From the NCBI GenBank assembly GCA_036172455.1, contig JAXKVY010000002.1:310001-374000 (forward strand): DNA of 64,000 bases, read 5' to 3'. Shown here one piece after another: positions 19,263 to 28,275 of the stretch. This DNA is from Candidatus Izemoplasma sp. Lineage in GTDB: Bacteria > Bacillota_I > Bacilli_A > Izemoplasmatales > Izemoplasmataceae. Every line of letters begins with the position of its first letter. Positions within the stretch are counted from its first letter, which is position 1. The notes under the pieces were generated by a model. That model was not told where the DNA came from, ran no database searches, and saw nothing but the letters and a program-made list of their open reading frames with translations. A program made the position numbers and the translations under genes.

Positions 19263-20408
19263 CTAACTATATTGCTGTAAAACAGTTTCTTTCACCTGTT
19301 CATCAAGCGATAAAATATATTCTATTGATAATGGCTTATCTTGTTTAAACTTATTTAAACATTCTACCACAATTTGTTCAATTTGTAAAAATGTGATTTT
19401 CCCATTTAAAAAGAGTTGAACGGCTGCTTCATTGGCCGCATTCAATACAACTGGTTTAATCCCACCAGCTTTACCCGCATTCAAGGCTTGTTCAAACAAC
19501 GGATACCTATCTATTGATACTTTTTCAAAATGTAGTGTACCAACCTTTGTTAAATCCAATCGCTTTGCTTGAAACGGCATGCGTTTTGGATAAAATAAAG
19601 CAATATTAATCGGTACATGCATATCGGGTTCCCCCAAATGAGCTAACTGACTGCCATCATTAAACTCAACAAGTCCATGAACAATACTTTCTTGATGCAA
19701 TAATGCCGTAATACGATCATAAGGCTGATCGAATAAATGATGTGCTTCAATCACTTCAAAACCTTTGTTCATCATAGTTGCTGAATCGACTGTGATTTTA
19801 GCACCCATCGACCAATTGGGATGATTTAATGCATCTTTCACAGTAACATTTTTCAACTCACTGCGTTTACGATTACGAAAACTTCCGCCAGATGCTGTGA
19901 TATACAGATGCTTAATACTTTCTTTGTCACTGCCTTCTAAACACATCATTAGTGCGCTATGCTCACTATCTACAGGAATTAAGTTGACGCCTTCTTGTTT
20001 CACTAGAGGAACAATGATTTCGCCACCAATCACAAGTGTTTCTTTATTGGCCAAAGCAATATCTCTTTGACACTTAATTGCTTCATATGTGGGCTTTAAT
20101 CCAGCGCTCCCCACAACTGCATTTACCAATAAGCCCCCATTATCCCCATATGTTGCGGCACGTACTAATCCCACTTCGCCAACACCAATTTCTAAATTGG
20201 GATAGGTTTGTTTAAGTTCATTCTTCGCTTCTTCTGAACCAACACTCACGAACTCTGGTGTAAATGTATCAATAATCTCTTTTAATGCTTGAATATTTGA
20301 ATACGCTGTTGCAGTCATGAGTCTAAACTCATGAGGATATGCTTTTAAAATATCACATACTTGTTTGCCGATACTTCCTGTTGCGCCTAGTAAATAAATA
20401 TCTTTCAT
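19263..20408 (-). CDS. dxr: 1-deoxy-D-xylulose-5-phosphate reductoisomerase
   Basis: 381 residues, full length. GATGSIGKQ (8-16) binds NADPH; ANKETLV, PVDSEHSAL and TASGGSFR are metal/substrate motifs. It makes MEP from DXP, the committed step of the MEP isoprenoid pathway, which ultimately supplies the substrate of UppS. The start overlaps the cdsA stop in TAATG. Presence of the MEP pathway argues against a strongly reduced mycoplasma-type genome. Confidence 0.96.
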   Translation of the reverse strand: MKDIYLLGATGSIGKQVCDILKAYPHEFRLMTATAYSNIQALKEIIDTFTPEFVSVGSEEAKNELKQTYPNLEIGVGEVGLVRAATYGDNGGLLVNAVVGSAGLKPTYEAIKCQRDIALANKETLVIGGEIIVPLVKQEGVNLIPVDSEHSALMMCLEGSDKESIKHLYITASGGSFRNRKRSELKNVTVKDALNHPNWSMGAKITVDSATMMNKGFEVIEAHHLFDQPYDRITALLHQESIVHGLVEFNDGSQLAHLGEPDMHVPINIALFYPKRMPFQAKRLDLTKVGTLHFEKVSIDRYPLFEQALNAGKAGGIKPVVLNAANEAAVQLFLNGKITFLQIEQIVVECLNKFKQDKPLSIEYILSLDEQVKETVLQQYS

Positions 20409-21211
20409 TAGACAATCACTTCACTTAATAAGAACAGAATTACGCCAACAAATAAGACACTGTCAAAACGGTCCATTACGCCCCCGTGCCCAGGAAAAAG
20501 CTGTGAAAAATCTTTCACTGCATGATCGCGTTTCATCTTCGATGCGACTAAATCTCCCGCTTGTGCAAAAATACTTATAATCGCTGCAAATACAATCATT
20601 AATGGCAATGATAGTTCAATACTTAAGACCTGATTCAACCCAGTTAACCAAATATATACCAAGCTAAAGATAACAGTAAAAACTAATCCACCAATACTCC
20701 CTTCAATACTCTTTTTAGGACTAATTGTAGGAGCTAATTTATGTTTACCAAAATTAATTCCCACAAAATAAGCAAAGACATCAGTGACAACCGTAATTAA
20801 AAATAAATATCCGATATCTACTAACCCAGATTCTCGGAACGCAAATAATGCCGCAAACCCGATGCTCGGGTAAAGAGCTGCAATTAAAAACATCTTCATT
20901 GAATCATCAAGTGCAACATAATAATAGACTGATACGAGTAATATAAGACCAATCATTGTGTAAGCATAATACAATGATATGCCATTTTTAATATACAAGA
21001 TTAAAAATGTGTACAATAACGCACTTGATACTAATTCAGTGGCATATAAATAACGATTGCGATCATTTGCATCGTCTTGTAAATGGGTTATTTCATATGT
21101 AGCGACAAGTGTTAACACACCAAATAAGCCGACTAAAAGCCAACTTCCAATTAGAATAATAGGAATAATGACAATGGCCATTAAAGCGCCAGTATAAATA
21201 CGGGTTTCCAC
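20408..21211 (-). CDS. cdsA: Phosphatidate cytidylyltransferase
   Basis: 267 residues, about eight transmembrane helices. The CDP-alcohol signature KMKRDHAVKDFSQLFPGHGGVMDRFDS lies near the C terminus. It makes CDP-diacylglycerol for phospholipid synthesis in the membrane. GTG start with AGGAGG 6 bases upstream, 1 base after the uppS stop. Confidence 0.95.
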   Translation of the reverse strand: METRIYTGALMAIVIIPIILIGSWLLVGLFGVLTLVATYEITHLQDDANDRNRYLYATELVSSALLYTFLILYIKNGISLYYAYTMIGLILLVSVYYYVALDDSMKMFLIAALYPSIGFAALFAFRESGLVDIGYLFLITVVTDVFAYFVGINFGKHKLAPTISPKKSIEGSIGGLVFTVIFSLVYIWLTGLNQVLSIELSLPLMIVFAAIISIFAQAGDLVASKMKRDHAVKDFSQLFPGHGGVMDRFDSVLFVGVILFLLSEVIV

Positions 21212-21212
21212 A

Positions 21213-21947
21213 TTATTCCTCCTTCAATCCACCAAAACGTCGTGTCCGTTTTTGAAATTGCTTAATTGCTTTATATAATTTCTTTTTATTAAATGCTGGC
21301 CAATAAGTTTTCGTAAAGATAAACTCAGAATATGCTATTTGCCATAATAAAAAATTGCTCAATCGCTCTTCTCCACTTGTTCTGATTAATAAATCAAGTT
21401 CAGGTAACCCACTTGTATAAAGATGGTTTTCAATCACAGTTGGATTAATATCTTCTATATCATATTTCCCTTGTTTAACTTCTTTAGCAATCATTTTCGT
21501 TGCTTCTGTTAATTCATCATGGCTTCCATAATCAAAACAAATATTTAAAGTCATCCCTTGACGATCTTTTGTTTTTTCTTCTACACGTCTAATTAGTGAC
21601 AACACATTTTCATTGAATCGATCACGACGACCTGAAAATATAACACGAATGTCATGCTCTTCAAATTGTCCTTTAAATGATTCCTCAAACTCGCTCGGGA
21701 GTTTCATTAAATAGTCTATTTCAGCTTTCGGTCGATTCCAATTTTCAGTGCTAAAGGCATAGACGCTCAACGCTTCAACACCTAGATCGTTGCATGCAAT
21801 TGCCATATCTTTTAAGTTTTCACTACCTTTTTTATGTCCATACGTTCTTGGCATACGACGTTTTTTTGCCCAACGTCCATTACCATCCATAATAATCGCA
21901 ATATGTTTAGGGATATACCCTTTTATAATTTGTTCTTTTAGTCCCAT
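21213..21947 (-). CDS. uppS: Isoprenyl transferase (undecaprenyl diphosphate synthase type)
   Basis: 244 residues. HIAIIMDGNGRWAKKR gives the catalytic Asp21; YAFSTENWNR and LLIRTSGEERLSNFLLWQ are further cis-prenyltransferase signatures. It makes the polyprenyl carrier used for cell-surface polymers. The ATG at 21947 was chosen for its AGAGGTGG site; the frame extends 19 residues upstream without one. An intrinsic terminator separates it from frr, so it probably also has its own promoter (TATAAT near 21973). Confidence 0.94.
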   Translation of the reverse strand: MGLKEQIIKGYIPKHIAIIMDGNGRWAKKRRMPRTYGHKKGSENLKDMAIACNDLGVEALSVYAFSTENWNRPKAEIDYLMKLPSEFEESFKGQFEEHDIRVIFSGRRDRFNENVLSLIRRVEEKTKDRQGMTLNICFDYGSHDELTEATKMIAKEVKQGKYDIEDINPTVIENHLYTSGLPELDLLIRTSGEERLSNFLLWQIAYSEFIFTKTYWPAFNKKKLYKAIKQFQKRTRRFGGLKEE

Positions 21948-22014
21948 TTTTCCACCTCTTTTGCTTTTATCATTATACAACAAAATCCTAGCTATTACCA
22001 TCAAATCATATTAA

Positions 22015-22039
22015 AAATGCACCCCTTAAGGGTGCATTT
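22015..22039 (-). terminator. Terminator between frr and uppS
   Basis: Perfect 10-bp stem AAATGCACCC/GGGTGCATTT, 5-base loop, followed on the minus strand by TTTT. It splits the otherwise continuous operon. Confidence 0.85.
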
Positions 22040-22042
22040 GTC

Positions 22043-22600
22043 TTAAAGAGTCATAATATCTTTTTCTTTTTGTTCAACTAATTGATCTGCTTTTTCTACG
22101 TATTTATCAGTTAATTCTTGGATATCATCAAAATAATTATGCATTTCATCTTCTGAGATATCACCATTTTTCTCTAATTTCTTAATCGCATCGCGTCCAT
22201 CATGACGGGCACTACGAATAGAGACTTTACATTCTTCACCGAGTTTATGAATATCTTTTTTCAGTTGTTCACGACGTTCTTTTGTTAATGCCGGCAAGAC
22301 AATACGTAATTGTTCACCTTCATTGTTTGGATTAATACCGAGGTTTGCGGCATTAATAGCCTTCTCAACATCTTTAACCATACTTTTATCATATGGTTTT
22401 ACAAGTAATTGATTTGCTTCTGGGACAGAGATTTTTCCAACTTGCGACAATGGGGTTTGCACACCATAATAATCGACATGAACTTGCTCCAATAATGCCG
22501 GATTAGCGCGGCCTGTACGAACTTTAGCTAGTTCGTGTTTTAACATGTCGATACGATTCGTCATTTTTTCTTCTGTTTCTAATAAAATCATATCTGGCAT
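22043..22600 (-). CDS. frr: Ribosome recycling factor
   Basis: 185 residues, the expected length. KVRTGRANPALLEQVHVDYYG, NQLLVKPYDKSM and INPNNEGEQLRIVLPALTKERREQL are diagnostic. With EF-G it splits post-termination ribosomes. AGGAGG lies 6 bases before the ATG, and pyrH ends 10 bases upstream. Confidence 0.97.
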   Translation of the reverse strand: MPDMILLETEEKMTNRIDMLKHELAKVRTGRANPALLEQVHVDYYGVQTPLSQVGKISVPEANQLLVKPYDKSMVKDVEKAINAANLGINPNNEGEQLRIVLPALTKERREQLKKDIHKLGEECKVSIRSARHDGRDAIKKLEKNGDISEDEMHNYFDDIQELTDKYVEKADQLVEQKEKDIMTL

Positions 22601-22610
22601 AGTTTTCCTC

Positions 22611-23321
22611 CTAATATATCCTTGTTCCTATTTGTTCACCACTAGCAGCACGTCTAATATTACCTTCTTTATTCATATCGAAGACGACAATTTCAATATT
22701 ATTATCTTTACATAGGGCTGCAGCAGTTGAATCCATAACGCCAAGATTTTTTTCTAATACCTCGTGATGTGATAACTCAGTAAACTTTTTCGCGTCTTTA
22801 TGCACTCGAGGGTCTTTATCATATACACCATCGGTGCCATTTTTCGCCATTAAGATAACTTCTGCGTTTAGTTCTGCAGCACGTAAGGCACTGGTCGTAT
22901 CAGTTGAGAAAAACGGGTTCCCAGTTCCTCCACCGAAGATCACAATGCGGTCTTTACTTAAATTACTTAAGGCTTTTCGGCGAATATAAGGCTCAGCAAC
23001 TTGAGGAATGTTTAAGCTTGTCATGGTTCTTGTTTCCACTCCAAGTTCTTCAATAGCATTTTGTAGTGCTAATGCATTAAAGATTGTTGCAAGCATTCCC
23101 ATATAATCAGCATGGCTTCGTTCCATCCCCATCTCAGCTGCAATTTTTCCTCGCCATATGTTGCCACCACCGACAATAATGCCAATCTCAAGATTACCCA
23201 AATCATATGCATTCTTGATTTCTTTGGCAATCTGTTTTACTTTAATGGGGTCTAACGCTAAGCGTTGATTACTAGATAATGCCTCACCACTTAACTTAAT
23301 TATAACACGTTTTTTCTTCAC
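22611..23321 (-). CDS. pyrH: UMP kinase
   Basis: 236 residues. Amino-acid-kinase fold: [13 protein letters not shown] at the start, [12 protein letters not shown], and [20 protein letters not shown]. It phosphorylates UMP to UDP. The GTG at 23321 has GGGAGG 6 bases upstream; an in-frame ATG 10 codons earlier has no site. Confidence 0.96.
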   Translation of the reverse strand: MKKKRVIIKLSGEALSSNQRLALDPIKVKQIAKEIKNAYDLGNLEIGIIVGGGNIWRGKIAAEMGMERSHADYMGMLATIFNALALQNAIEELGVETRTMTSLNIPQVAEPYIRRKALSNLSKDRIVIFGGGTGNPFFSTDTTSALRAAELNAEVILMAKNGTDGVYDKDPRVHKDAKKFTELSHHEVLEKNLGVMDSTAAALCKDNNIEIVVFDMNKEGNIRRAASGEQIGTRIY

Positions 23322-23380
23322 AATAAACCTCCCATTACAAAGATAGGACACAAAAATTGCGTCCTATATATTTTATGAAT

Positions 23381-24256
23381 TTATTTTTTAACTTGTGACA
23401 TAACTTCTTCAGCAAAGTCATCTTGTCGTTTCTCAATACCTTCTCCAACTTCGAGACGTAAGAAAGAAACTACTTCACTGTCATTTTGTTTAACATATTG
23501 TTCAACAGTTAAGTCAGGATTTTTAACAAATGGTTGGTTAACTAAACAAATTTCTTTTAAGTATTTATTTAAGCGACCAGCAACCATTTTTTCAACGATT
23601 TTAGCAGGTTTACCTTCATTTAATGCTTCATTTGTTAATACTTCTTTTTCATGAGCAATGACTTCATCGCTGATATCATCTTGCGTTAAATACTTAGGAT
23701 TGATAGCGGCAACATGCATTGCAACATCACGAGCAACATCTTCATCATCACCATTTAAAACAACTAATGAGACAATTTTTCCACCCATATGTTTATAAGG
23801 ACCGAATACTTGCTCATCTGTTTTTGTTGTTCTAGACACACGACGTAATGAGATTTTTTCACCAATTTTAGCAGTTGCACTAACAAGGGCAGCCTCTAAT
23901 GTTTCACCATCAAAGTCAACTTTTAATGCTTCTTCTAAGTTATTTGCATCACTTTTTAAGATAGCTTGACCAACTTTTTCTAATAAATCAGCAAAGTTTT
24001 CATTTTTAGCAACAAAGTCTGTCTCACTATTTAACTCATAAACAACAGCTTCATTTCCATCAACTAAAACGTTACATAATCCTTCGGCTGCGATACGTGT
24101 TTGTTTTTTCGCTGCTTTAGCGATTCCTTTTTCACGTAACCAATCAACAGCTTTATCTAAATTACCATCTGTTGCAGTTAATGCTTTTTTACAATCCATC
24201 ATTCCTGCACCAGTTTTATCTCTTAATTCTTTTACTAATTTTGCACTAATAGCCAT
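23381..24256 (-). CDS. tsf: Elongation factor Ts
   Basis: 291 residues, full length. [37 protein letters not shown] is the N-terminal module; the [12 protein letters not shown] core follows. It exchanges nucleotide on EF-Tu. GGAGGAATAATCT precedes the ATG. It has its own promoter because rpsB ends in a terminator. Confidence 0.97.
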   Translation of the reverse strand: MAISAKLVKELRDKTGAGMMDCKKALTATDGNLDKAVDWLREKGIAKAAKKQTRIAAEGLCNVLVDGNEAVVYELNSETDFVAKNENFADLLEKVGQAILKSDANNLEEALKVDFDGETLEAALVSATAKIGEKISLRRVSRTTKTDEQVFGPYKHMGGKIVSLVVLNGDDEDVARDVAMHVAAINPKYLTQDDISDEVIAHEKEVLTNEALNEGKPAKIVEKMVAGRLNKYLKEICLVNQPFVKNPDLTVEQYVKQNDSEVVSFLRLEVGEGIEKRQDDFAEEVMSQVKK

Positions 24257-24285
24257 AGATTATTCCTCCAATCTTTATCATTCAT

Positions 24286-24314
24286 ACTATATCATATATC
24301 ACGTATGATATCAA
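24286..24314 (-). promoter_or_regulatory. Promoter of the tsf-pyrH-frr unit
   Basis: TTGATA, 17-base spacer, TATAGT on the minus strand, 30 bases upstream of tsf. Confidence 0.75.
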
Positions 24315-24338
24315 TTATAATTATTCCAAATACTTTTC

Positions 24339-24364
24339 AAAAAAGAGCCCGAAAGCTCTTTTTT
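24339..24364 (-). terminator. Terminator of rpsB
   Basis: Perfect 10-bp stem AAAAAAGAGC/GCTCTTTTTT with a 6-base loop, directly after the rpsB stop. Confidence 0.88.
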
Positions 24365-24365
24365 A

Positions 24366-25403
24366 TTACTTTAATGTTTCGATTAATTCAGCTTTGCGTA
24401 ATTTTGAGTATCCAGAAATTCCACGTTCTTTACATAACGCTTTTAACTCTTTAACTGTCATATCTTCTAATTCAGATTCAGTTAATGTATTAGTTTCTGG
24501 AGTTTCTTCTTTTTTAGGAGCTTTTGTTTTCGCTTCAGCTTTAGGTTTAGGAGCAGGTTTGCTTTCCTTTTTCGGCGCTGGCTTAATTTCTTTCTTAGGC
24601 TCTGGCTTATTTTCTTTTTTCGGCTGAGGTTTAGTTGATTTTTTTGGCGATGGTTTGGTTGATTTTTTAGGGGTTGGTTTTTTGCTTTGTTGTTTTGGCT
24701 TCTCTTGTGTTGCTTCACCAGCACCACCAGAAGCATTTAACATTGCATCAGCAAATTTGTTAACGATAAGTTTGATTGCACGGATCGCATCATCATTACC
24801 AGGGATAATAAAGTCTACTAAGTCTGGATCACAGTTTGTATCTACGATAGCAAATACTGGGATCCCTAACTTTTTAGCTTCTAATACAGCATTTTTATCT
24901 TGGATAATATCCACAACAATTACTGCATCTGGTAATGTTCTCATGTCTTTGATTCCGCCTAAGAACGATTCTAAACGTTCCATTTCACGACGTGCTTCTA
25001 AGACCTCTTTCTTAGGTAAACGATCAAACGTACCATCTTTCTCTTGACGATTTAAGTTATGTAATTTACGGATTGATTTACGGATCGTTTTAAAATTTGT
25101 TAACGTTCCACCTAACCAACGCTTCGTTACATAAAATTGACCAGAACGAATAGCTGCCTGTTTAACAACATCTTTCGCTTGTTTTTTTGTACCAACAAAT
25201 AAAATCTTTCCACCATTTTGACCTATCTCTAAAACTTGTTGATAGGCATCTTCCATCATTTTCACCGTTTGTTGTAAATCCACGATATGGATTCCACCAC
25301 GAGATGTGTAAATGTATTGATCCATTTTCGGATTCCATCTACGCGTTTGGTGACCAAAATGAACTCCTGATTCTAACAATTCTTTCATTGTTACAACGCT
25401 CAT
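24366..25403 (-). CDS. rpsB: Ribosomal protein S2 with Pro/Lys linker and C-terminal SAP-like domain
   Basis: 345 residues, about 100 longer than usual. Residues 1-226 are ordinary S2 ([62 protein letters not shown]). Residues 234-306 form a low-complexity linker rich in Pro, Lys and Ser/Glu with repeats such as KPAPKKE and KSTKPSPKK. Residues 311-345, [18 protein letters not shown] then [12 protein letters not shown], fit the SAP helix-turn-helix nucleic-acid-binding motif. The ATG at 25403 has AAAGGAGG upstream. S2 helps assemble the 30S subunit and holds S1-like contacts; the added arm could contact RNA or DNA (inference). Confidence 0.95.
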   Translation of the reverse strand: MSVVTMKELLESGVHFGHQTRRWNPKMDQYIYTSRGGIHIVDLQQTVKMMEDAYQQVLEIGQNGGKILFVGTKKQAKDVVKQAAIRSGQFYVTKRWLGGTLTNFKTIRKSIRKLHNLNRQEKDGTFDRLPKKEVLEARREMERLESFLGGIKDMRTLPDAVIVVDIIQDKNAVLEAKKLGIPVFAIVDTNCDPDLVDFIIPGNDDAIRAIKLIVNKFADAMLNASGGAGEATQEKPKQQSKKPTPKKSTKPSPKKSTKPQPKKENKPEPKKEIKPAPKKESKPAPKPKAEAKTKAPKKEETPETNTLTESELEDMTVKELKALCKERGISGYSKLRKAELIETLK

Positions 25404-25505
25404 TTTTATTCCTCCTTTTGATTTTGCCTCCACTACCTTCAACGTAACTAGCGACTTTTTCAAGCTCACCACGAGTTACTCCAGTGTGTGTGTATTCATT
25501 ACGGC
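25404..25505 (-). promoter_or_regulatory. rpsB 5' leader, possibly autoregulatory
   Basis: About 100 bases of leader. GTAACT (near 25475) and AGTTAC (near 25445) can pair and enclose a smaller AGC/GCT helix. S2 leaders are autoregulated in other bacteria; this one is a candidate by position and fold only. Confidence 0.4.
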
Positions 25506-25511
25506 TTAATT

Positions 25512-25540
25512 ATTGTATCAAATAACCTCTATTTGTGCAA
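25512..25540 (-). promoter_or_regulatory. rpsB promoter
   Basis: TTGCAC, 17-base spacer, TACAAT on the minus strand. Confidence 0.8.
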
Positions 25541-25583
25541 GTAATTTTGTTTATTTTTCATATATTATATAAAGGATAACTAA

Positions 25584-25607
25584 AAAGATGGCGTTTTAGC
25601 CATCTTT
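25584..25607 (-). terminator. Terminator of the cobalamin-uptake operon
   Basis: Perfect stem AAAGATGGC/GCCATCTTT, 6-base loop, directly after the S-component gene. Confidence 0.88.
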
Positions 25608-25611
25608 CATA

Positions 25612-26130
25612 TTATTTTACATGTACTGGATAGGGTGAGTTAAATGAGATTCTTAACACTTTAACCAGTGGCTCATACCCCCACAATACAGTTAAAAATC
25701 CTGTGGTTGCCATAATTATTTCATAGGGCAGATCAGCGAGTAGATATGGCCAAAATTGATTTATACCTGTTTGCAACATGTGAAATGGAATGAACATCCA
25801 TCCATAAACAAAGCCAAAAGCAAATGCTAGAATCGCTTTCAAGTATAGATTATCACTATCTTTAAACAATGCATGATAAATATAGGCAATCATTAGCCAG
25901 TTTATCATCAATGGCACCATATAGAATAGATTAAATCCTCCCATATATAAACTATCAATGAGAACATACCCAATGATATATATAGTCATTTCTTTGAGCG
26001 AGAAAACACTGGCAAACACAAATACTAATAAGACGGTAAATTGAATGTTTGGTAAAAAAACAAGTACTTGTTCCTGCGTAAAGGTAATCGCAATCGCAAA
26101 TGCTATCATTAACAATTGTCGTGTTTGCAT
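25612..26130 (-). CDS. ECF transporter S component, probably cobalamin-specific
   Basis: 172 residues with about six transmembrane segments, the size and topology of an ECF substrate-binding S component (IAFAIAITFTQEQVLVFLPNIQFTVLLVFVF at the N terminus; YVLIDSLYMGGFNLFYMVPLMINWLMIAYIY in the middle). Substrate is inferred from the cobalamin riboswitch upstream and from two transcobalamin-like partners in the same operon. The start overlaps the previous stop in TGATG. The ATPase and T subunits are not in this window and are presumably shared. Cobalt or another corrinoid is possible. Confidence 0.75.
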   Translation of the reverse strand: MQTRQLLMIAFAIAITFTQEQVLVFLPNIQFTVLLVFVFASVFSLKEMTIYIIGYVLIDSLYMGGFNLFYMVPLMINWLMIAYIYHALFKDSDNLYLKAILAFAFGFVYGWMFIPFHMLQTGINQFWPYLLADLPYEIIMATTGFLTVLWGYEPLVKVLRISFNSPYPVHVK

Positions 26131-26552
26131 CAGTCATCAGCTCCAATCATAATTTCTTCAAAGGTAATGGTGTCGCCATCTTTTAATGCGATGCCATCGA
26201 CTCCGACATTACTATATGTGTCATTAATATAGATACCAATATAATGGTTTCGCCAATCTGTGATAACCTCATCAACGCCGAGTACTATCCGACCATTAGC
26301 AAAGTGTGTTTCACACCGTGTGGTTGGTTTGTATGATGTATTTGCACAAACAACGGTATAATGTTCTTGCAGCAAACTCACTAGGTCGTCTTCTTCAGTA
26401 AATGATAAGGTATCATCAATAACAACCGTATCGTTGCGATCAATGAGCACAAATTGAATCTCACCTAGGTCATCATTTTCTAAACGAGTGAGCATAAATA
26501 CAGCAATCACTGTCACAATAACAACGGCTATTGATAGTATAACTTTTTTCAT
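26130..26552 (-). CDS. Membrane-anchored DUF4430 (transcobalamin beta-domain-like) protein
   Basis: 140 residues: an N-terminal membrane anchor without a lipobox Cys (KKVILSIAVVIVTVIAVFML), then one domain with the DUF4430 pattern: a beta strand start IQFVLIDRNDTVVIDDTLSF, DLVSLLQEHY, ITDWRNHYIGIYINDTYSNVGVDGIALKDGDTITFEE. DUF4430 resembles the beta domain of mammalian transcobalamin/intrinsic factor, which covers bound B12. ATG at 26552 has AGGAGG 6 bases upstream. Two Cys (CANTSYKPTTRC) could form a disulfide outside the cell. It likely works with the lipoprotein encoded just upstream. Confidence 0.75.
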   Translation of the reverse strand: MKKVILSIAVVIVTVIAVFMLTRLENDDLGEIQFVLIDRNDTVVIDDTLSFTEEDDLVSLLQEHYTVVCANTSYKPTTRCETHFANGRIVLGVDEVITDWRNHYIGIYINDTYSNVGVDGIALKDGDTITFEEIMIGADD

Positions 26553-26567
26553 ACTCACCCTCCTAAT

Positions 26568-27905
26568 TTATTCTGCATCAAATGGATGAACCGCAGTTCC
26601 TTCATTTGATATTTTTTGGTACATAACAAGCGCTAAGAAAGCTTGTGGTGTACTAAATAATAAATCTTCATTAGTATCGTCTGTTAATACCCAATCAAAA
26701 CTTCCTGTGTCAGTTTGAAATAATAATAAGGCATCAATCAAGGTATTATCATTTGTCGTATATTCTGCGCTTCTTGGGTTAACTCCATTAGCCATCATAC
26801 CCATAAGCACTTGAGAAATACTTGCAGCATTTAGGGTGGATCCCCATCCCATATCACGCGTCATGATACCACCATTATCCAGTTGATCTGTTTTAACCCA
26901 ATTTAGATAATCATTAATTAATGTATCAACACCTGTTTCATCTGTATATTTAGATAATGCCATCAAATCGACACCACCTGTGTCTAATCCGGCATCATAT
27001 GGGGTATTATTGGTAAAATAGCTTAGTGCATTCGACTCAAAGGTTGTAAAATCAACATCTGTATCAACACTATTTAACGCCATTAATGTATATGCGGTCT
27101 GTCCATATGGCCCAGTTTGTGCAATATTAGCCAAATCACTAATATAGGTCGTTGCATCGTTGTTCGAAGCATTTAACAGTGCAATGGCTTTAAAATAGTC
27201 ACTATACGTCTCCAATGTTAAGCCTTCAACATACGTTTCAATGGCTTCATTCGTTGTGTACTCTTCTAGGATACCTAAAAGGTTTAATGCTGAAACAACA
27301 TGATAATTGTAAGTTGTTTCATTGACATAATCATTGACATGGTTGATTAAGAATAATTGAATAGCGTCATCTACCTGTTGCTCAAAGGCATCCCAATATT
27401 CAACAGTAAAGCCAAAAACATCCCCGTTTTCAAAACTAGTTGCTTCAACGCCAGTCATGGACATTTCACCATTTTTATAAAAAGCAATGTAAGCGCCATT
27501 AAGTGGTGTTAAATGTTCAAAAGATGTGATCATTTTACCATAGTCAGTATCGTCAGCATCAATCGAAAACTCCGTTTCTAAGAGTTCAAATAAATTTCCC
27601 TCGTAATCATCATTGTACCCAACTGATGTACTACGGTAATCACCATAGTAATCTTCATATGTGACTGTAATAATGTTGTCATAAATTTGAGATTGTAACG
27701 CGGCAATTTGTGCCTCTAAATTATCAATCTCAGATTCATATTCAGCAATAAGATTATCCTTATCACCTAAGTTGTCCTGTAGTGTTTCTACTTCTTGTTG
27801 CAAGGTTTCAATTTCACTTAGTTTTTCATTAAGCTCTGTATTATTACATGCTGTTAATGAAAAAATTAGCATTATCATTAAAACCATAGAGAATAGTTTT
27901 TTCAT
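26568..27905 (-). CDS. Transcobalamin-like lipoprotein: coiled coil, DUF4430, alpha/alpha barrel
   Basis: 445 residues. A lipoprotein signal ends at LTAC (Cys20). Residues 24-74 are a predicted coiled coil (heptads such as EIETLQQEVETLQDNLGDKD). Residues 78-168 match a DUF4430 domain (ITVTYEDYYG, NLFELLETEF, YIAFYKNGEMSMTGVEATSFENGDVFGF). Residues 175-440 show repeated helical pairs with motifs like NGGIMTRDMGWGSTLNAASISQVLMGMMANGVNP and DALLLFQTDTGSFDW, as in the prenyltransferase/terpenoid-cyclase toroid. Mammalian B12 carriers combine the same two folds in the opposite order. First gene of the riboswitch operon; it probably captures cobalamin at the surface and hands it to the S component. 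Confidence 0.8.
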   Translation of the reverse strand: MKKLFSMVLMIMLIFSLTACNNTELNEKLSEIETLQQEVETLQDNLGDKDNLIAEYESEIDNLEAQIAALQSQIYDNIITVTYEDYYGDYRSTSVGYNDDYEGNLFELLETEFSIDADDTDYGKMITSFEHLTPLNGAYIAFYKNGEMSMTGVEATSFENGDVFGFTVEYWDAFEQQVDDAIQLFLINHVNDYVNETTYNYHVVSALNLLGILEEYTTNEAIETYVEGLTLETYSDYFKAIALLNASNNDATTYISDLANIAQTGPYGQTAYTLMALNSVDTDVDFTTFESNALSYFTNNTPYDAGLDTGGVDLMALSKYTDETGVDTLINDYLNWVKTDQLDNGGIMTRDMGWGSTLNAASISQVLMGMMANGVNPRSAEYTTNDNTLIDALLLFQTDTGSFDWVLTDDTNEDLLFSTPQAFLALVMYQKISNEGTAVHPFDAE

Positions 27906-27940
27906 TGTGTCCTCCTTTTTAGTATTTTGTAAAATAAAAA

Positions 27941-27960
27941 AACCATCCTCCTGGATGATT
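27941..27960 (-). terminator. Riboswitch expression-platform terminator
   Basis: CATCC/GGATG stem followed on the minus strand by GTTTTTTTA, between the aptamer and the lipoprotein start. CCAGGA in this hairpin is complementary to TCCTGG near 28004-28012, a plausible antiterminator pairing. Confidence 0.8.
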
Positions 27961-27997
27961 TACCGTTTTTATAAAATACCTTAAAAACGACATACTC

Positions 27998-28180
27998 ATT
28001 ACCCAGGAGTATTTGTGTTTCTCAGATCCTAGGTAGGTCTACCGGCTGATGTTCATCCTACTATGCGTCCTTCCCGCTAAAAAGCAGTGGACAAGCGCAT
28101 TTCGTCCGAATCACGGTTGCTGGGACAGCTTGAGATTTTCACTCAATTCCCTGTTATGTCTTGTTAAAAGACACCTAACA
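27998..28180 (-). promoter_or_regulatory. Cobalamin riboswitch
   Basis: The minus-strand RNA contains the ordered class I cobalamin aptamer elements: AGGTG near 28178, GGGAAT...GTGAAAATC, then GCTGTCCCAGCAACCGTGA (28111-28129), GGGAAGGACGCA, GATGAACATC, and AGCCGGTAGACCTACC (close to the consensus GYCxGGAGACCUGCC). It is expected to stop transcription when adenosyl- or other cobalamin is abundant. It controls the three-gene uptake operon. Confidence 0.92.
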
Positions 28181-28189
28181 TCTAGTTTT

Positions 28190-28218
28190 ATTGTATGATA
28201 TGAATACGGTCATGTCAA
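28190..28218 (-). promoter_or_regulatory. Promoter of the cobalamin operon
   Basis: TTGACA, 17-base spacer, TACAAT on the minus strand, about 10 bases upstream of the riboswitch. Confidence 0.85.
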
Positions 28219-28275
28219 TGAAAGTTTATGAAAGTTTTTCTTGATTATAAATACGTTACTATTTTAAATTAAACG

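Noticed and set aside
24394-25047. Long antisense and shifted frames over the rpsB tail
   Set aside because: They arise from the low-complexity Pro/Lys coding sequence; only the rpsB frame has a ribosome site and family match.
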